64,000 nucleotides of DNA from Lepeophtheirus salmonis (GCF_016086655.4 NC_052137.2:34554007-34618006), one strand, 5' to 3'. Positions 44,038-55,689 are shown, numbered from the stretch's first letter. Notes: generated by a model from the sequence alone, not told the origin. A program made the numbers and translations.

Positions 44038-44790
44038 GCAAAACTTTTTGAATCCGAATAAAAGACATACGGCATAGTTTTAAAAGCATCGACTTTTAGA
44101 TTGGAACATATAGTTAAAAAAATATGAGAAACAGTGATCGGAGAAGATGAAACTGGGACAAGGTGGCAATTGGTTCTACAACAACCCAGATTTTCAATTC
44201 AAAAAATCCCATTAATTAAATAAGTTAAATGTGTTATCACTGGCATTTGAAAAAATAAAAAAAATGGCAAGTTCATTTTATTTCTGGCTACCAAAAACTT
44301 TTTTTAAATCAGTTTTAAATTGTACAATCTGTTTGAACATGCATGATCTTGCAAAAACCAATTGTACAAATTAAAAGGCACTAATATTTACACACCGAAT
44401 GGACACATTTGATCTTTTCTAATAATAAAAATCTTATTATCATCAGAAATTTTAGACAGCTCGGATTAAGCATAAATATTCCTCAGGTATACACAAAACT
44501 TTAAATAATCCAAATAAAAGACAAATAACATCGTTTTAAAAACGTTGGCTTTTAGACGGGACCATATTGTACGCAAAAAAAGAAGAAACAGTGAGTAGAG
44601 ATCATGAGCCTGGAACCAAGAGGAAATGTGTAACGAATAATGAGTCAATTCCTTCTACTACAATCAGCATTTCCCCCTTATTGTTTTTTGTTCTGTGCTA
44701 ATGAAAGTCCCAAAAATGTATGTACATTAAATTAAATTGTAACTTGCATTAAAACGTTAAAATTGGACCGTTCATTTCATTTCAGACGAT
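44035..44790 (+). repeat. Old tandem duplication with ~450-bp period
   Basis: 44041-44165 aligns with 44503-44625 through GAATCCGAATAAAAGACA / ATAATCCAAATAAAAGACAA, TTTTAGATTGGAACATAT / TTTTAGACGGGACCATAT and AGAAACAGTGA. 44225-44290 aligns with 44725-44795 through the GTTCATTT words. The duplication is well diverged. Confidence 0.5.
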
Positions 44791-45259
44791 CAAATCCTGA
44801 AGTGTGTTTGCCTGAAAGGGCCATGAGATATTTTGTAATTTTGAGAGATCTTGGCTCAAATGATTATTTGAATTAATATAAGTCCATTTATCGATTTTCT
44901 CCTTGATTTTCTCATTTTGTTTAAAGTGTTCAAATTTAAATTGTATTTCTCAATGGTCAATGAACTTATAAATTCTTATGTATCTCTTTAGATGCAGTTT
45001 ATATTTAAAATGAAAATAACTATATCACAGATAATAATGTAAGTCATAAAAATACACATTTATATGTAAGTACATTAGGATGGATCTGATTATGTAGTTA
45101 CAAATTAAATGATTACATTTTCATTTTCTTACTCCCTCAGTCTGTTTTAATAATAAAAATATATTCCTTCCCCAAGAAGTTATAACATTTAAGCGACAAT
45201 CAGAAATAAAAAGGGGCTCTTAAGCTGTAGATCAAAATTGTAAAACTTTCAATATTTGC
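44791..45259. other. A/T-rich DNA
   Basis: Nothing recognised. Confidence 0.4.
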
Positions 45260-45715
45260 TAAGGGGTCAACCATTTATGATGTCAAAGGGAAAAGTACAA
45301 TTTTGGACCCACACTGTCCGTCCCAAACTTGGATATTCCCCTCCGATTGGGCGTCCTTATCTTTTAGATCCCCTTGTATGTATTGGGGGAGGGGGGTTGA
45401 ATTATTTTGCATTATGTTGCGAATAATGACCTGTCAAAAAAAAAATCCTTATTTTCTTATATTTCTACTGACCATAAAAATATTCTTGTAAAAAACAAAA
45501 GTTTCTTCGTTTGGACTATAGTAATCTAGATAACCCCGCCCCCGCTATTATACTTCATATTAAAAAGGTTTTGGAGATCAGTGAAACTGTGATCCGTTGT
45601 CAATGTAGTGGACTCTGAAATATCCCATCCCTCCCCCTCATCCAAAAAAATCTTTAAATCAGTTTCTATAACCCCCGCCCCAGCATCAACTGGACCTCTG
45701 AAGTGATTAACCATA
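45260..45715 (-). repeat. Dispersed repeat, family D (reverse, longest copy)
   Basis: Starts with CCATTTATGATGTCAAAGGG and AAAAGTACAATTTTGGACCC (complement of the end at 13320-13350). It finishes with GAAATATCCCATCCC, then CCAGCATCAACTGGACCTCT (complement of 11951-12020). Two G/C-rich blocks flank an A/T-rich middle. The open frames 45303-45491 and 45526-45828 are repeat sequence. Confidence 0.55.
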
Positions 45716-46924
45716 ACTTTTTCATTTACAATACAATTGAATAAAAAATAAATTAACAATTTAATACTACTCAGAAGAGAAGAGTGCACCAAATAATTGT
45801 CCCTTGTTTTAGATGAAGTATTTTTCATAAAATAAACATTAAAGAAAATAATTGATGATGTTTAAAAGCATTGAATATTGAAATTAATAAAGGTATTAGA
45901 ATCGACATTCAATTTATTTTTGCTTAGAGACAAAGTTGGTATTGTATATAACTTTAAGTTATTAGCTAAAATTAGAGAAAGGATCATTGCAAGGCTGGTC
46001 GGGAAACAAGAAATATTTTAAGTCACATACCCTATTTATTTTAGACAAGGATAGTTGCTGAAGTTTAAAGATTATTATTGCAAAGTTCTTCGAAATAAAT
46101 TGCGTGTACACACATGGTAGATATCGTAAACTGATTTCAAATTTTGAATGTCTACTCTTATAAGTTGTGCGTGGGTATTAAGGATAGAAAAAATATGGGA
46201 CTAAATTAAATTTTTTTGATTATTTTTGTAGGGATTTAAAATTAAAATGAAGCTCTTTTGACAACGTAAAATATTCTTTTTCTCCTCAATATGAAGTCTA
46301 AGAGTCTAGTGACTTCAAATAAAAGTAAATCTCTTTTGATGATATAAATATATTTTTTCCTAAATATTGAGTCTAGGAGTTACAGTTTTGACAAAGGGAT
46401 CCAAAAATATGAAAACACAATATTTTCCATAAAAAACTAGTTATTTGATTGAAAATTGAACGAATTATTTATCTAAACGGGTTAATGCTGTTATAAAAAA
46501 GACACTTTCAAATTTGAAATATCAATTGGATTTAAATATATCCCCCCCTCATATATAGTGAGACAATTAAAAGTAAATGAGGGTTATCAGATCTATCAAG
46601 CGTAATATGTGTATATAAAATGTATTTCCAAAAATTTTGCGTATTATAAACATCAAATATATTCAAAATAAAGAGTTTCTGTGATTTGAAATGTGCCTTG
46701 TTTGTGGGAGTGAAAATGCAATTATCAATTTAATGTTGGAGGCACAAAAAGAACAAATATAGCATTTTCTCTCCTTCAAACAGAAAACATATTAAATCAT
46801 AGACCACAGACGGATAAGGAGAATTGTTGATTCTTAAAGATTAAATTTCAGTGAAGTAAATTGTGTGTATAGTGTACACGCGTTGCATGATAGATGTAGT
46901 CAACTCCTTTCAAATATTTAGTTT
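45716..46924. other. A/T-rich DNA
   Basis: No gene recognised. Confidence 0.4.
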
Positions 46925-47230
46925 TAAGGACCACCCTATTAAATTCCACCAATATTTTTGACCAACTGAAGGTGTCCAGGAACACAGTCTACCACGTCAA
47001 TCGGTGGTTTTAGTAAGAATGAAGAGGAAGTTCAGGAAAAACTTCTTGTCCAAGTTGATGTGACCTCCTACAGCCCTGTCTTGAACCTTCTTGACGTGCA
47101 GATCAAACGTGTAGTCAAGGACCTGGACCATCTGAGACCTGTAACTGGTGCACAACCTATAGACGCCACCTGAAGGCCACCATCACCGCCAAGGGCGAAC
47201 ACATTGATTTTGTAATTGTTTTTAAGGGTG
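46925..47230 (+). mobile_element. Internally deleted Tc1-like element
   Basis: HTH remnant (VSRNTVYHVNRW, about 46978-47015), then EEEVQEKLLVQVDVTSYSPV, LNLLDVQIKRVVKDL (decayed SPDLNPLDY region), and the C-terminus RRHLKATITAKGEHIDFV near 47160-47210. The catalytic middle is missing. It immediately precedes the foldback element at 47236. Confidence 0.62.
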
Positions 47231-47235
47231 CTAAA

Positions 47236-47856
47236 TGATTTCATTCCTATGAGATTAATTCCCTGTCTTTGCATTCCCTTTAAAATGGATCCCCAGGCAT
47301 TTAATTCCCACTTTGAAGAGGGATATTTAGTGACGTCATACGGTTTATGTTTCTAAACTAACTAATAGTTTTTAATAAGGGCTGTAGAGAGAGGCCTGGG
47401 CATTAGGCAGTCGGCGCTAGAGATGAGTCATCGATGACTAGTGATGGATGGGAGACGGATATGAATGATTTATGGTGTTTATATCTTGGGAAATAGAAGA
47501 AGAAATGATGAATAATACTAGGATTTGCTGCTATTTTCTGAGGTATAAATATTATCCAGGGATCGGGATTTCGTTCCTACTCACTATTAAGATTTATTAT
47601 GACGTCCTTTCCAATTCATAAACACCATATAACATTCATATCCGTATCCCATCTATCACTAGTCATAACTCATCTCCTGTGCCGACTGCGCAGTCCTCCC
47701 TCTACAGTGCTGCACAAAAATTACTAATTAGCTTATGACGTCACTAAATATCCCACTTCAAAGTGGAAATTAAATGTTTGGGGATGAATTTTACTTAGAA
47801 ATGAATTTAGTAGAAATAGAAAGACAAGGAATTAATGGACTAGGAATGAAATTACC
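47236..47856. mobile_element. Foldback (long inverted arm) element, copy A
   Basis: Two arms of ~240 bp (47236-47485 and 47615-47856) are inverted copies. Shared words include CACTTTGAAG-GGGATATTTA, GTGACGTCATA, GATGAGT-AT, TGACTAGTGAT-GATGGGA and ACGGATATGAATG. The ~130-bp centre holds TGAGGTATAAATATTATCCA and GGGATCGGGATT. The tip is TGATTTCATTCC, mirrored by GGAATGAAATTA. No coding frame. A second copy is at 51517-52100. Confidence 0.8.
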
Positions 47857-47879
47857 ACTCACGGTTTTTAAGGTGTGTG

Positions 47880-47926
47880 TGTGTGAAAAAAATTTGGAAA
47901 AAAACCCTGTGTGTGTGTTATAGAAA
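47880..47926. repeat. GT-rich microsatellite patches
   Basis: Two short (GT)n runs, about 47874-47884 and 47908-47919. Confidence 0.7.
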
Positions 47927-48319
47927 TATATGTTTTTGGCATTAATATGGAAAAATGTCTTAGTTTCCATATAAAATCCGATATCTTACATACACATCAT
48001 ACATAAGAATAGGTATGTATTTAAAATGTGATATAACTACATGCATATAATTCAACGTCCTACTCCTTTCAAATGATATGATACAAATTAAATTTCTCAT
48101 GCTTTTATTGTCTTGTTGATAAGTTAAAATACATAATCACATACCTTTGTTGATAGTAAAGAACAAACAAACATTTAATTATCATATCATTTCTGTTCTG
48201 CTTAAATAGAAAACAATGGGTCAAATACAATGCTTTGTAAATTCATTGAAATCCCGCGAAAGGAAATATATTTTTTATGTGTACTCATTGGCTACAAAAT
48301 AACTTTCACCTATGTTGTT

Positions 48320-48660
48320 TATATGCGTGATTACAGTAGGGGGGGGGCTACACCTCCCTTACCAAAACTTTGTTGTTAAATTTGTAGAAAAAAAATAGTT
48401 TTTTGGAATTTATTTTTTGTTATCGCAATTTTGAAAAATTTATTCTATAGCTGGATAAAAAACTTTGTTCTAGAAAATTTTTTATCGATTATTTTTTGTT
48501 TTCAAAATTTTCAACTTAATTTTATTTTTAGCGGGATAAAAACACTTTCTTGTCTCATCTAAAAAAAGGGTTTCTGTAAAAATTTGTCAAAAGTTGTTCC
48601 GTAAAGTTTTCATTAAATATTTAAAATTTTATTTTCTAAAAAAGTATTTGTCATATTTGC
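48320..48660 (+). repeat. Dispersed A/T-block repeat, family I (forward copy)
   Basis: TTACAGTAGGGGGGGGGCTA CACCTCCC (about 48332-48359) then ~300 bp of TTTTGAAAAATTT-type words. Parallels 35770-36300. Confidence 0.45.
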
Positions 48661-49084
48661 CATTTATAAAAAGAAATGTCAAAATGTCAACTCTTTGCTT
48701 TAATGAAAAATCCTATTAACGTCTCTAATTTGGTTTCTTTTGAAATAGAAAGACTAGGAAAGGTTTTTTTTTTTTTTTTGCTCATTTACTTGAAGCTGGC
48801 TTAGAATTAACTTCCCAAAATTAAACACAAAATACTTACATCTGTTTGTTATCAGTTAAATATATTGATATATTAAGGCACTTTGTAATTTTTTTTCAAA
48901 AATTGCTTTTTAATACAAACTATTCAAGTTTGTTATATCCAAGAAGGGTTACAATAATATAAATCGAGTGTAAAGACATAAATTTAGAAAATTATACTTA
49001 TACTTAATACATACCGGCTGGAAACTTGTAACTTAGACACTTGGGAAGAAAAAAGAAAAAATCATGTCTATTTTAATTTTACAT
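48661..49084. other. A/T-rich DNA
   Basis: Nothing recognised. Confidence 0.4.
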
Positions 49085-49725
49085 TTAAAAAAAAATCTTT
49101 ATTAATCTTTTTCTGATACATAGTCGATATCAAATTGATTTATTCGACTCGGACGCCATTGACAACAAGCCTCTTGCGAAAAGAGTTACAAGCATAGCAA
49201 ATAATGTTTGGGTACATGACAGCCCACTCCTCGTCGACGGAGGCCTTCATTACTTCAACAATCTACAAGCATTCCTCTAGATGTACGCAGTCAGTGAGAA
49301 AAGTTGAGGAGATTGTCATCTGCACTGTATTGTGGCCACATTCTCTAACAACATTAAGGGATGTTGTTAGCTAAGAAGGTCGGAGATATTTTCGCAATGT
49401 AAGCGGAGGGACCCATCTTGTTGAAAGAAGACGTTGCCGTTGGGGAAATTTGTCTGGATCTAGGGGAGCATGATGGTCTTCAAAACGTCTTTTTGATGGC
49501 GTCGTTGAGGACAAACCGCATTAATGATGGGATTTTTTCCGTAGCCCTCCTTCTTCTCTATGATCTCGTCGAGGTCTATCCTTTTCTTAACATTGTAGAT
49601 GGTTTTACGACCCATTCCCTGATCAGCCTGTTTATCTCTATTGGAGTGTGACCTGCACAAAGAATAGTTGATTCCCTAAGCCTTACATCTCAGTGGGATC
49701 CCATTTTGATTTAAAAAATCCAAAT
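49085..49725 (-). mobile_element. Internally deleted Tc1-like element
   Basis: Minus strand from 49660: SNRDKQADQGMGRKTIYNVK (recognition helix) and KRIDLDEIIEKKEGYGKNPI. After decay it reaches the C-terminus KASVDEEWAVMYPNIICYAC, NSFRKRLVVNGVRVE, then a stop near 49145. The frame 49460-49660 is the longest open piece. The catalytic residues between are absent or scrambled. Confidence 0.7.
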
Positions 49726-49794
49726 AGAAGTAGGTGCTTGAGATACATGGCTACCTAAGCAATTACAGACAGTTCTAATTTCCTCACACAGTCA

Positions 49795-49860
49795 TATAAA
49801 ATCAATATAATACAAGTGTGTAAGGTTCAAGGTTCTATTCCTGACGTTGTATTAGATTAG
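49795..49860 (+). mobile_element. Possible SINE fragment
   Basis: GTGTGTAAGGTTCAAGGTTC and TATTCCTGACG resemble a degenerate B box just before a family B copy. Weak. Confidence 0.25.
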
Positions 49861-50160
49861 CTGTTATTAGCTGTTAGATTAAGGAAATAAAGACAAATCC
49901 TACTCTGTATATAGCTTTGATGTCGATGCTTCATTCCAGTTTAAGTCCAACAAGGACTTATTCACATTTATTACTCCAGAGCAAACACTCCTAGTTACTC
50001 TCTATCTTTTATGAGCACATTCACTAGTGATTACTTTATATTTAGATAGTCTCTCTTCAAGAATAACAATAATAATAACAAAAGTTTTGGATTATAAACA
50101 ACACTCTTCAGATTATAAGCGTTGATGTCATATTTTATGAAAATCTACTTATGTATTTAT
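49853..50160 (+). repeat. Dispersed repeat, family B (forward copy)
   Basis: Words in family order: GATTAGCTGTTATTAGCTGT, TCCTACTCTGTATATAGC, TTACTCTCTATCTTTTATGA, GTCTCTCTTCAAGAATAACA, ATAATAACAAAAGTTTTGG and CACTCTTCAGATTATAAGC. Confidence 0.55.
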
Positions 50161-50689
50161 GCATAATAAACAGTAAGGTGACAATTACAACTCGTGTTGA
50201 CACTAAACCTATTGTACCAAACGTACACTATCCCAAATATCTCCTTAACGAGTTAATTTTGATGGAATTATATCAATTGATTGTAAAAAAAAAAAATCAC
50301 ATATTCATATGAACAAACACATTGAAAAACTGATTGTATTATTGAAAATAAAACATTCCTACAAACAATTACATTTACTCATCAAAATCAGTTTGAGGAA
50401 AAGGGCCTGATAAAATTATCCCAGCTCCCTACATATACAGCATGTTTTGATATCTTATCAATCATTATTTAATCATTTTTCCTGAAAAAGAATATAATTT
50501 CCTCCTGCAGAGTTCATTTCGGCGTATTAAAAACCTTACAGAACATTATTTACAGCAAGATGGCGCAGAAATTCTAAGTATTGCAAGCAAATAATCAAGT
50601 AAATAACACTAGTATATATTTTTTTTAACTTTTTTTTTTTTGCAATAGTTTCCAACCTTTATTTGATATCACATACTTAATTTGCAGCC
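50161..50689. other. A/T-rich DNA
   Basis: Nothing recognised. Confidence 0.4.
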
Positions 50690-50940
50690 AATATGATTAT
50701 ATGAAACAAATTCTAAAGCAAGAACTATTAACAAAAAAATTCAATTTCAAATATTATTTTGAAAAAAATATCAAAAATCTGTAGTAGTTGACAAAAAATT
50801 AGAAGAATTAAATTTTTTGGAATATTGTTTTGGAAGAATTAAACTTTCTGAATTTTTTTTTGAAGAATTTAATTTTTTTAGAAATTACAGTCCCTCCAGC
50901 CCAGCCCAGCCCCTGCAGAGCCCTTCAAACGTACTCAACA
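50690..50940 (-). repeat. Dispersed A/T-block repeat, family I (reverse copy)
   Basis: AAAATTTTT/GAAGAATT words end in the cap ATTACAGTCCCTCCAGCC followed by a small CAGCC tandem (about 50897-50915). Confidence 0.45.
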
Positions 50941-51277
50941 TTCTATTTTGAGTCAAATAATTCTAGGTCACTCTTGTGTTGACAGACCACATTTGTAGAT
51001 TGTGGGTTCCTATATGTTAATTATAACATTATAATTAACATTCTAAATATGAGGTGGAATAACTTTTCTGAATGATCTTAGTTTAATTTATGCCCATGTT
51101 CTCCATTTATCATTTTGACATTTAAAATAGGAGTGTATATTTATATATTATCACTTAATTTAACATTTGAATATTTTTATGACTTTAAGTGTTGATTGAT
51201 TTTTAGCAACAAGAATATTAGTATTTTCTCCTTAGAAACTCAATTTATTAAATTATTTTAAAAGTTGTGCTTTTTTT

Positions 51278-51440
51278 TTACCTCAGCCAACGAAGTTGAA
51301 GAGAATATTATATTTTTCTCTCGGCTTGTTTGTTTATCGTAAGCAGAATTAGAGAAAAAGTTCCGAATTGATACTGGTAAAATTTTGTGGAAGGTTATAT
51401 ATGTTAGCTGTGAGGGGCACTAAAATTTTGTGAGGTCAAG
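51278..51440 (+). repeat. Dispersed repeat, family E (copy 2)
   Basis: TACCTCAGCCAACGAAGTTG, TCTCGGCTTGTTTGTTTATC, GTAAGCAGAATTAGAGAAAA, AGTTCCGAATTGATACTGGT and TTTGTGGAAGGTTATATATG occur in family order. Confidence 0.55.
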
Positions 51441-51516
51441 ATCAGACAAATCGTTAAACAATATCGATGCAAATTAAGATAAATAACTTAAATATCAAAT
51501 ATGATATATGCCGTGA

Positions 51517-52100
51517 CCGATAATTTCATTCCCAGTAAATTCATTCTTTTAAAATTCATCCCTGAACCTCTCATTCCCACTTTGAAGAGGGATATTTAGT
51601 GGAGTCATACGGCTTATGTTTCTAACCTAATTAGTAGTTTTTGTGCAGCGCTGTAGAGGGAGGACTGCGCACGCGGCACTGGAGATGAGTTATGACTAGT
51701 GATAGATGGGATACGGATATGAATGTTATATGATGTTTATGAATTGGAAATGACGTCCTAATAAATCTTAATAGTGAGTAGGAATGGAATCCCGATCCCT
51801 GGATAATATTTATACCTCAGAAAATAGAAGTAAATCCTAGTATTACTCATCTTCTATATCCCAAGTTATAGATGGTATAAATCATTCCTATCCGCCTCCC
51901 ATCCATCACTAGTCATCGATGACTCTCCACTCATCTCCAGTGCCGACTGCCTACCCTTTCTTCTACAACCCTACACAAAAACTACTTTTAGTTTAGAAAA
52001 ATAAACCGTATTAAGCCACTAAATACCCCTCTTCAAAGTGAGAATGAAATTTCAGGGGATGATTTTAACAGGAAATGAAATTACGAGGAATGAAATCACC
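51517..52100. mobile_element. Foldback element, copy B
   Basis: Inverted arms (about 51517-51750 and 51875-52100) with the same words as copy A: CACTTTGAAGAGGGATATTT, GCGCTGTAGAGGGAGGACTG, GACTAGTGATAGATGGGATA and CGGATATGAATG. The centre reads in the opposite direction to copy A (GAATCCCGATCCCTGGATAA). The tip is ATAATTTCATTCC / GGAATGAAATCACC. About 585 bp, no coding frame. Confidence 0.8.
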
Positions 52101-52979
52101 TAGTAGTTCATAACGATCTCAGAATGCCTAGAATTTTCAAATCGGAAACCAACACCAATAATAATTCTCTATTTGGCAATTTTTTTATTTTCTAGTTAGA
52201 ACATTAAATTTGAAATAGTAAAATTTAACCTTTGCTTCTCGTGGATAATTTTAAAATGTTCTGATAGGAAATTATTTTTTCCATGTGTTCTAAAGTAGTC
52301 ATTGTATCTTGAAACAATTTTATTATGCGTTGCTAACTGTATAAGTTAGATTTGAATATGTTCTTAGCCGACATTGTTCAAAGTTATTTGTGAAACTATA
52401 ACCAGTCTTGGATTCGTCTAAAAAAAAAAAAATTCAAAAACTGCAGAAAACTTCTTTCAAGAGACAAGATAGATGAATTTTAAAGTTGAAGTTATGTGGC
52501 TAGAAATTATAACAGGGTTCATATTATTTAGTTGTTAAATTTAAAGAAAGGTTGTGTGAGTACACTTATGTAAGAAAATAATCTGAAAATAATGCTGGGC
52601 CCAACTTTTATTGCCTATTTGAACCCTCAGCTCTAACAATACCCTCAATACTATGCCTAAATCCTTTGCAGACCTCGACTATGTAGTTAGACTCGAGCTT
52701 GGTGCAATTCTTCTTTCATAATAAGAAAGGAAAAAATTGCAAGCAATTCTTAGTAGCCTTGAGAAAGTTTAGAATCTTTTTTGCTCTTTCCAACCTTCTC
52801 AGATTGCTCTATTCAGAGTTAAGATGTCTTGTTGTCCTCCGTGATTTTGCACCAATGCCATACCTTATTGAAAATAATAGAATGTTTGCCACTAGATAAA
52901 ATCTACCAAGTATTGTAATTTCTAGCTTTTATTTATTATTTTCTTTGTTGTTATATTATTCAACACTAGCTATCAGTGA
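52101..52979. other. A/T-rich DNA
   Basis: A 66-codon frame at 52699-52899 has no recognisable domain. Confidence 0.4.
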
Positions 52980-53120
52980 AGAATTACTAAAAAGATAACT
53001 AGGACTCTAACATGGATGGACCGAAGTTTGGTCCCTAGGACCGTTGAATGGAACTAAAGATTGCACTGTTAAAAAAATACTGATTAGGCAATAAGTTCTA
53101 GGATCAATCCAACATTAACT
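52980..53120. repeat. Dispersed repeat, family C (short)
   Basis: AACATGGATGGACCGAAGTT, TGGTCCCTAGGACCGTTGAA and GGATCAATCCAACATTA, compared with 41900-42350. ATCCAACATTA at one end is the complement of TAATGTTGGAT, close to the GTGTTGGATT at the start of the longer copy. Confidence 0.4.
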
Positions 53121-53624
53121 ATAACACAAAGTATTTCAATCCCCTTGTTACCCACATTAATGGCTATTGTCAATTTAAAAAAAAAATATCATTTTTATAA
53201 TATCAAATAATTATTGTCTCTAAATAAAAATCAAAAAATTTATTTCAAAATTGAAATTAATTCAAAGAAAACTTATATATGATTCTAAAAAATTATTGAA
53301 AATAATAAATGCAGATCCTGAAGAACTTCTTTTTAAACAATATTTTTTAGTACATCCGTATTGCCTGAGGATTTATAAGGCTTTTTTCCTTCGACTACGC
53401 ATCCAACGTTTAACTGACTTTTATCTTTTGATGTTTTTCAGCAATGTAATAGTTAATATCAGTCCGAAGAGACTCAAATATCTTTTTTTTAGGCCGGTAT
53501 AGTTTAAAACTTTATTAGAATCATTTTTGATATCAGCAGATATCGAGTTACATTCATTATTAATAAAGTAAATCGATATTATTAAAGAAAAGTTTGTGGG
53601 TTGGTAGGTATTAATTTTTGTCCT
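53121..53624. other. A/T-rich DNA
   Basis: An 83-codon frame (53251-53502) with KLIQRKLIYDSKKLLKIIN has no identifiable domain. Probably chance. Confidence 0.35.
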
Positions 53625-53790
53625 TTAAAGAAGTTTGGTTTGGTTCAGTTCTACAAAAAATCGGTCTGGATTTGTTTCATTTAAAATACTGTCTAGGTTG
53701 ATTCAAGGTAAATTGATTATGAAGCCATATTTGTTTTAAAATTGTCAACTTTTGTATAATAATGTCAAGCAAATAATAATAACGTGGGCT
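53625..53790 (+). repeat. Dispersed repeat, family C (copy)
   Basis: TCCTTTAAAGAAGTTTGG, TTCAGTTCTACAAAAAATCG, GTCTGGATTTGTTTCATTTA and GTCTAGGTTGATTC match 43120-43200. Confidence 0.5.
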
Positions 53791-53944
53791 TAAAGCCAGC
53801 AAAAATTATAGGTTTCTATGTATAAAAAAATTTGGTGCAATACCTCTGAGGCCATTGTACAAAATTAGCAGCTACTATAAGAAGTCAGTTTTCCTTCAAG
53901 TTTCCTTGAGCAATGGTTGAAAATACTTTGATGTTAAATATTCA

Positions 53945-54165
53945 CGGGAGTAGGTTTCCCCGGCGTTGCCCAGGATACCAAGAAATTAAAATTAGTTCTG
54001 AACTCATCTGCTACATAATTAACAAAAAATAAAGGTCATAAAATTTTAGGAACTATTCTCGCTGTATGCTTTGCACACTTTTTTTTTAAGGAGATAGAGT
54101 AGGTTTACCCGGCGTTTCCCGGGACTTTAAGAAAATGAAATTAATTCTGAACTCTTCTACATTTA
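53945..54165 (+). repeat. Two ~165-bp-spaced units with CCCGGCGTT-CCC-GG
   Basis: GGAGTAGGTTTCCCCGGCGT TGCCCAGGA, then AAGAAATTAAAATTAGTTCT GAACTCATCTGCTACAT (53948-54013). This repeats as AGAGTAGGTTTACCCGGCGT TTCCCGGGA, then AAGAAAATGAAATTAATTCT GAACTCTTCTACAT (54095-54165). The motif is known to me as a recurrent dispersed word in animal genomes, but I cannot name its family. Confidence 0.55.
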
Positions 54166-54419
54166 AAAAAAAGGTGATTATAAGTTTTAAACAAGAAAAA
54201 ATATTCAAGTTTGCTCACCTTTCATATTATTATGAGAACTCCTTTGTCTTATTATCTCTTCCTTTTTCTTCTTCTCTAAACCTTGTAATCTCTCAATTAA
54301 GAAAGTCTACAAAGATACATACCAACATGCAGCGAGAATCATTCTTAAAATTATACTTTCTTTATTTTTTGTTTATATGTAATAGTCGTTTGTTTGTCAA
54401 AAATTGGTTATAAAATAAA

Positions 54420-55090
54420 TTATATTTAAAGCCATCGCCTTGAAGGAGGGGAAAATCCTTAAAATCATGCCCAGTAGTGGAAGGGTGGACAAATTGGCCC
54501 CACCCACCGTGTCTAGGGCGATCAAAACCGCCGAGGAAAGTCCAAGCGGTACATGGAAAGACCATTAATGACTCGACAGCAACAAGATATCCCATTGGAG
54601 CGGGCCAAACGCCTCTTAAACGACCTGGAACATCATGGTATGTGTGTGACACTTCTGAAGACCTCCACCACGTGTTCAAGATGGGTGGGCGGATGCCCAT
54701 ACTGCTGGAAGACGTAGGAAGCCTTGCCCGACTACTTGGAGATCTTGAAGATCAAGGTACTCCGTAGGTCCTCAAGATCACGAGGAAGTCGGACAAGGGG
54801 TCCTACGTCTTTCAGCAGGATGGGGAATCCGCCCAATAAGCCAATGTTGTGCAATCCGGGATGGAAGAGAAAATGGAGTTTTGACCCAAGAAGTTCTGGG
54901 CTCCCCACAGCTCCGATTTGAATCCTTTGGATTACTCTATCTGGTGGTAAGACGAGTCCAATGCCTGTAGATTACGCCACAGCAATGTCAATACCCAAAG
55001 TCCGCATTGGAGAAGGAGTGGAAGCTCATAAGAAGGGACTACATTGCCAGAGTGTGCTCCACCTTCAAATTCATAGATAATATATCTCGT
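54420..55090 (+). mobile_element. Tc1-like transposase relic, long
   Basis: Consecutive frames read SSGRVDKLAPPTVSRAIKTA (helix-turn-helix), RPLMTRQQQDI with LERAKRLLNDLEHHG, then SLARLLGDLEDQG, KSDKGSYVFQQDGESAQ, EEKMEF, FWAPHSSDLNPLDYSIWW and the C-terminal ACRLRHSNVNTQ, YIARVCSTFKFID. The QQDG and DLNPLDY motifs are the second and third catalytic regions of a DDE/D transposase. The first catalytic block is lost in the frame-shifted stretch near 54650-54700. At least four frame changes and several stops. It is the most G/C-rich DNA in the window. Confidence 0.78.
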
Positions 55091-55689
55091 TGTGTGCTTA
55101 ATAAATGTCTTTTAGTTATAACGTCTGACTAAATTGATAATGAGGAGGAGCAAAAGTTTGCTCACGTTGGTTAGTTCTACATCTATTCCGCACGACTCAG
55201 TATAGATATTTTGACAAACACATTTGCTTATTTTTATTGTTTAAAGACAGGTGGGATCATTTTTGATACCAGCTGTCTGCAAAGGGACCTTTGTTCTAGT
55301 GTTAGAGATAATATTTAAAGTTGTTATTTTTTAAATATATTTCCTTTATCTAAAACTTGGAAGCTCTTGATTAAATATTAATTTAACATGAATGCATCTA
55401 TATGGCTATATTATCCCACTAAAAAGATATATATGGTTAGATAATTAATCACCTAATTGATTTATGTATTTTTATTTTTTGGTATATGGAGTTTTTATAT
55501 AGTATTTCTATTTATTTGGTAAAAACCAATGGCTTTTAATGACATAGGAGATAAATAATTTACTCACAATAAATGCAAAATCTCATCCAATTATTTCATA
55601 AGGTGAATTATAGCGTTTGCAAGGGAAAAAAGCTTACTAAAAGCAATCAGAAGTACGAATAAAGATGTATAAAATATGAACTTAAGGCG
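55091..55689. other. A/T-rich DNA with a family H repeat
   Basis: ACAGGTGGGATCATTTTTGA TACCAGCTGTCTGCAAA (55249-55286) matches about 27652-27690. Nothing else recognised. Confidence 0.4.

Noticed and set aside
45303..45828. Two frames in G/C-rich DNA
   Set aside because: They fall inside the dispersed family D repeat, which has related non-coding copies at 11951 and 13243.
54362..54700. 112-codon minus-strand frame, the second longest in the area
   Set aside because: It is antisense to the + strand Tc1 transposase, whose motifs (QQDG, DLNPLDY) are clear.
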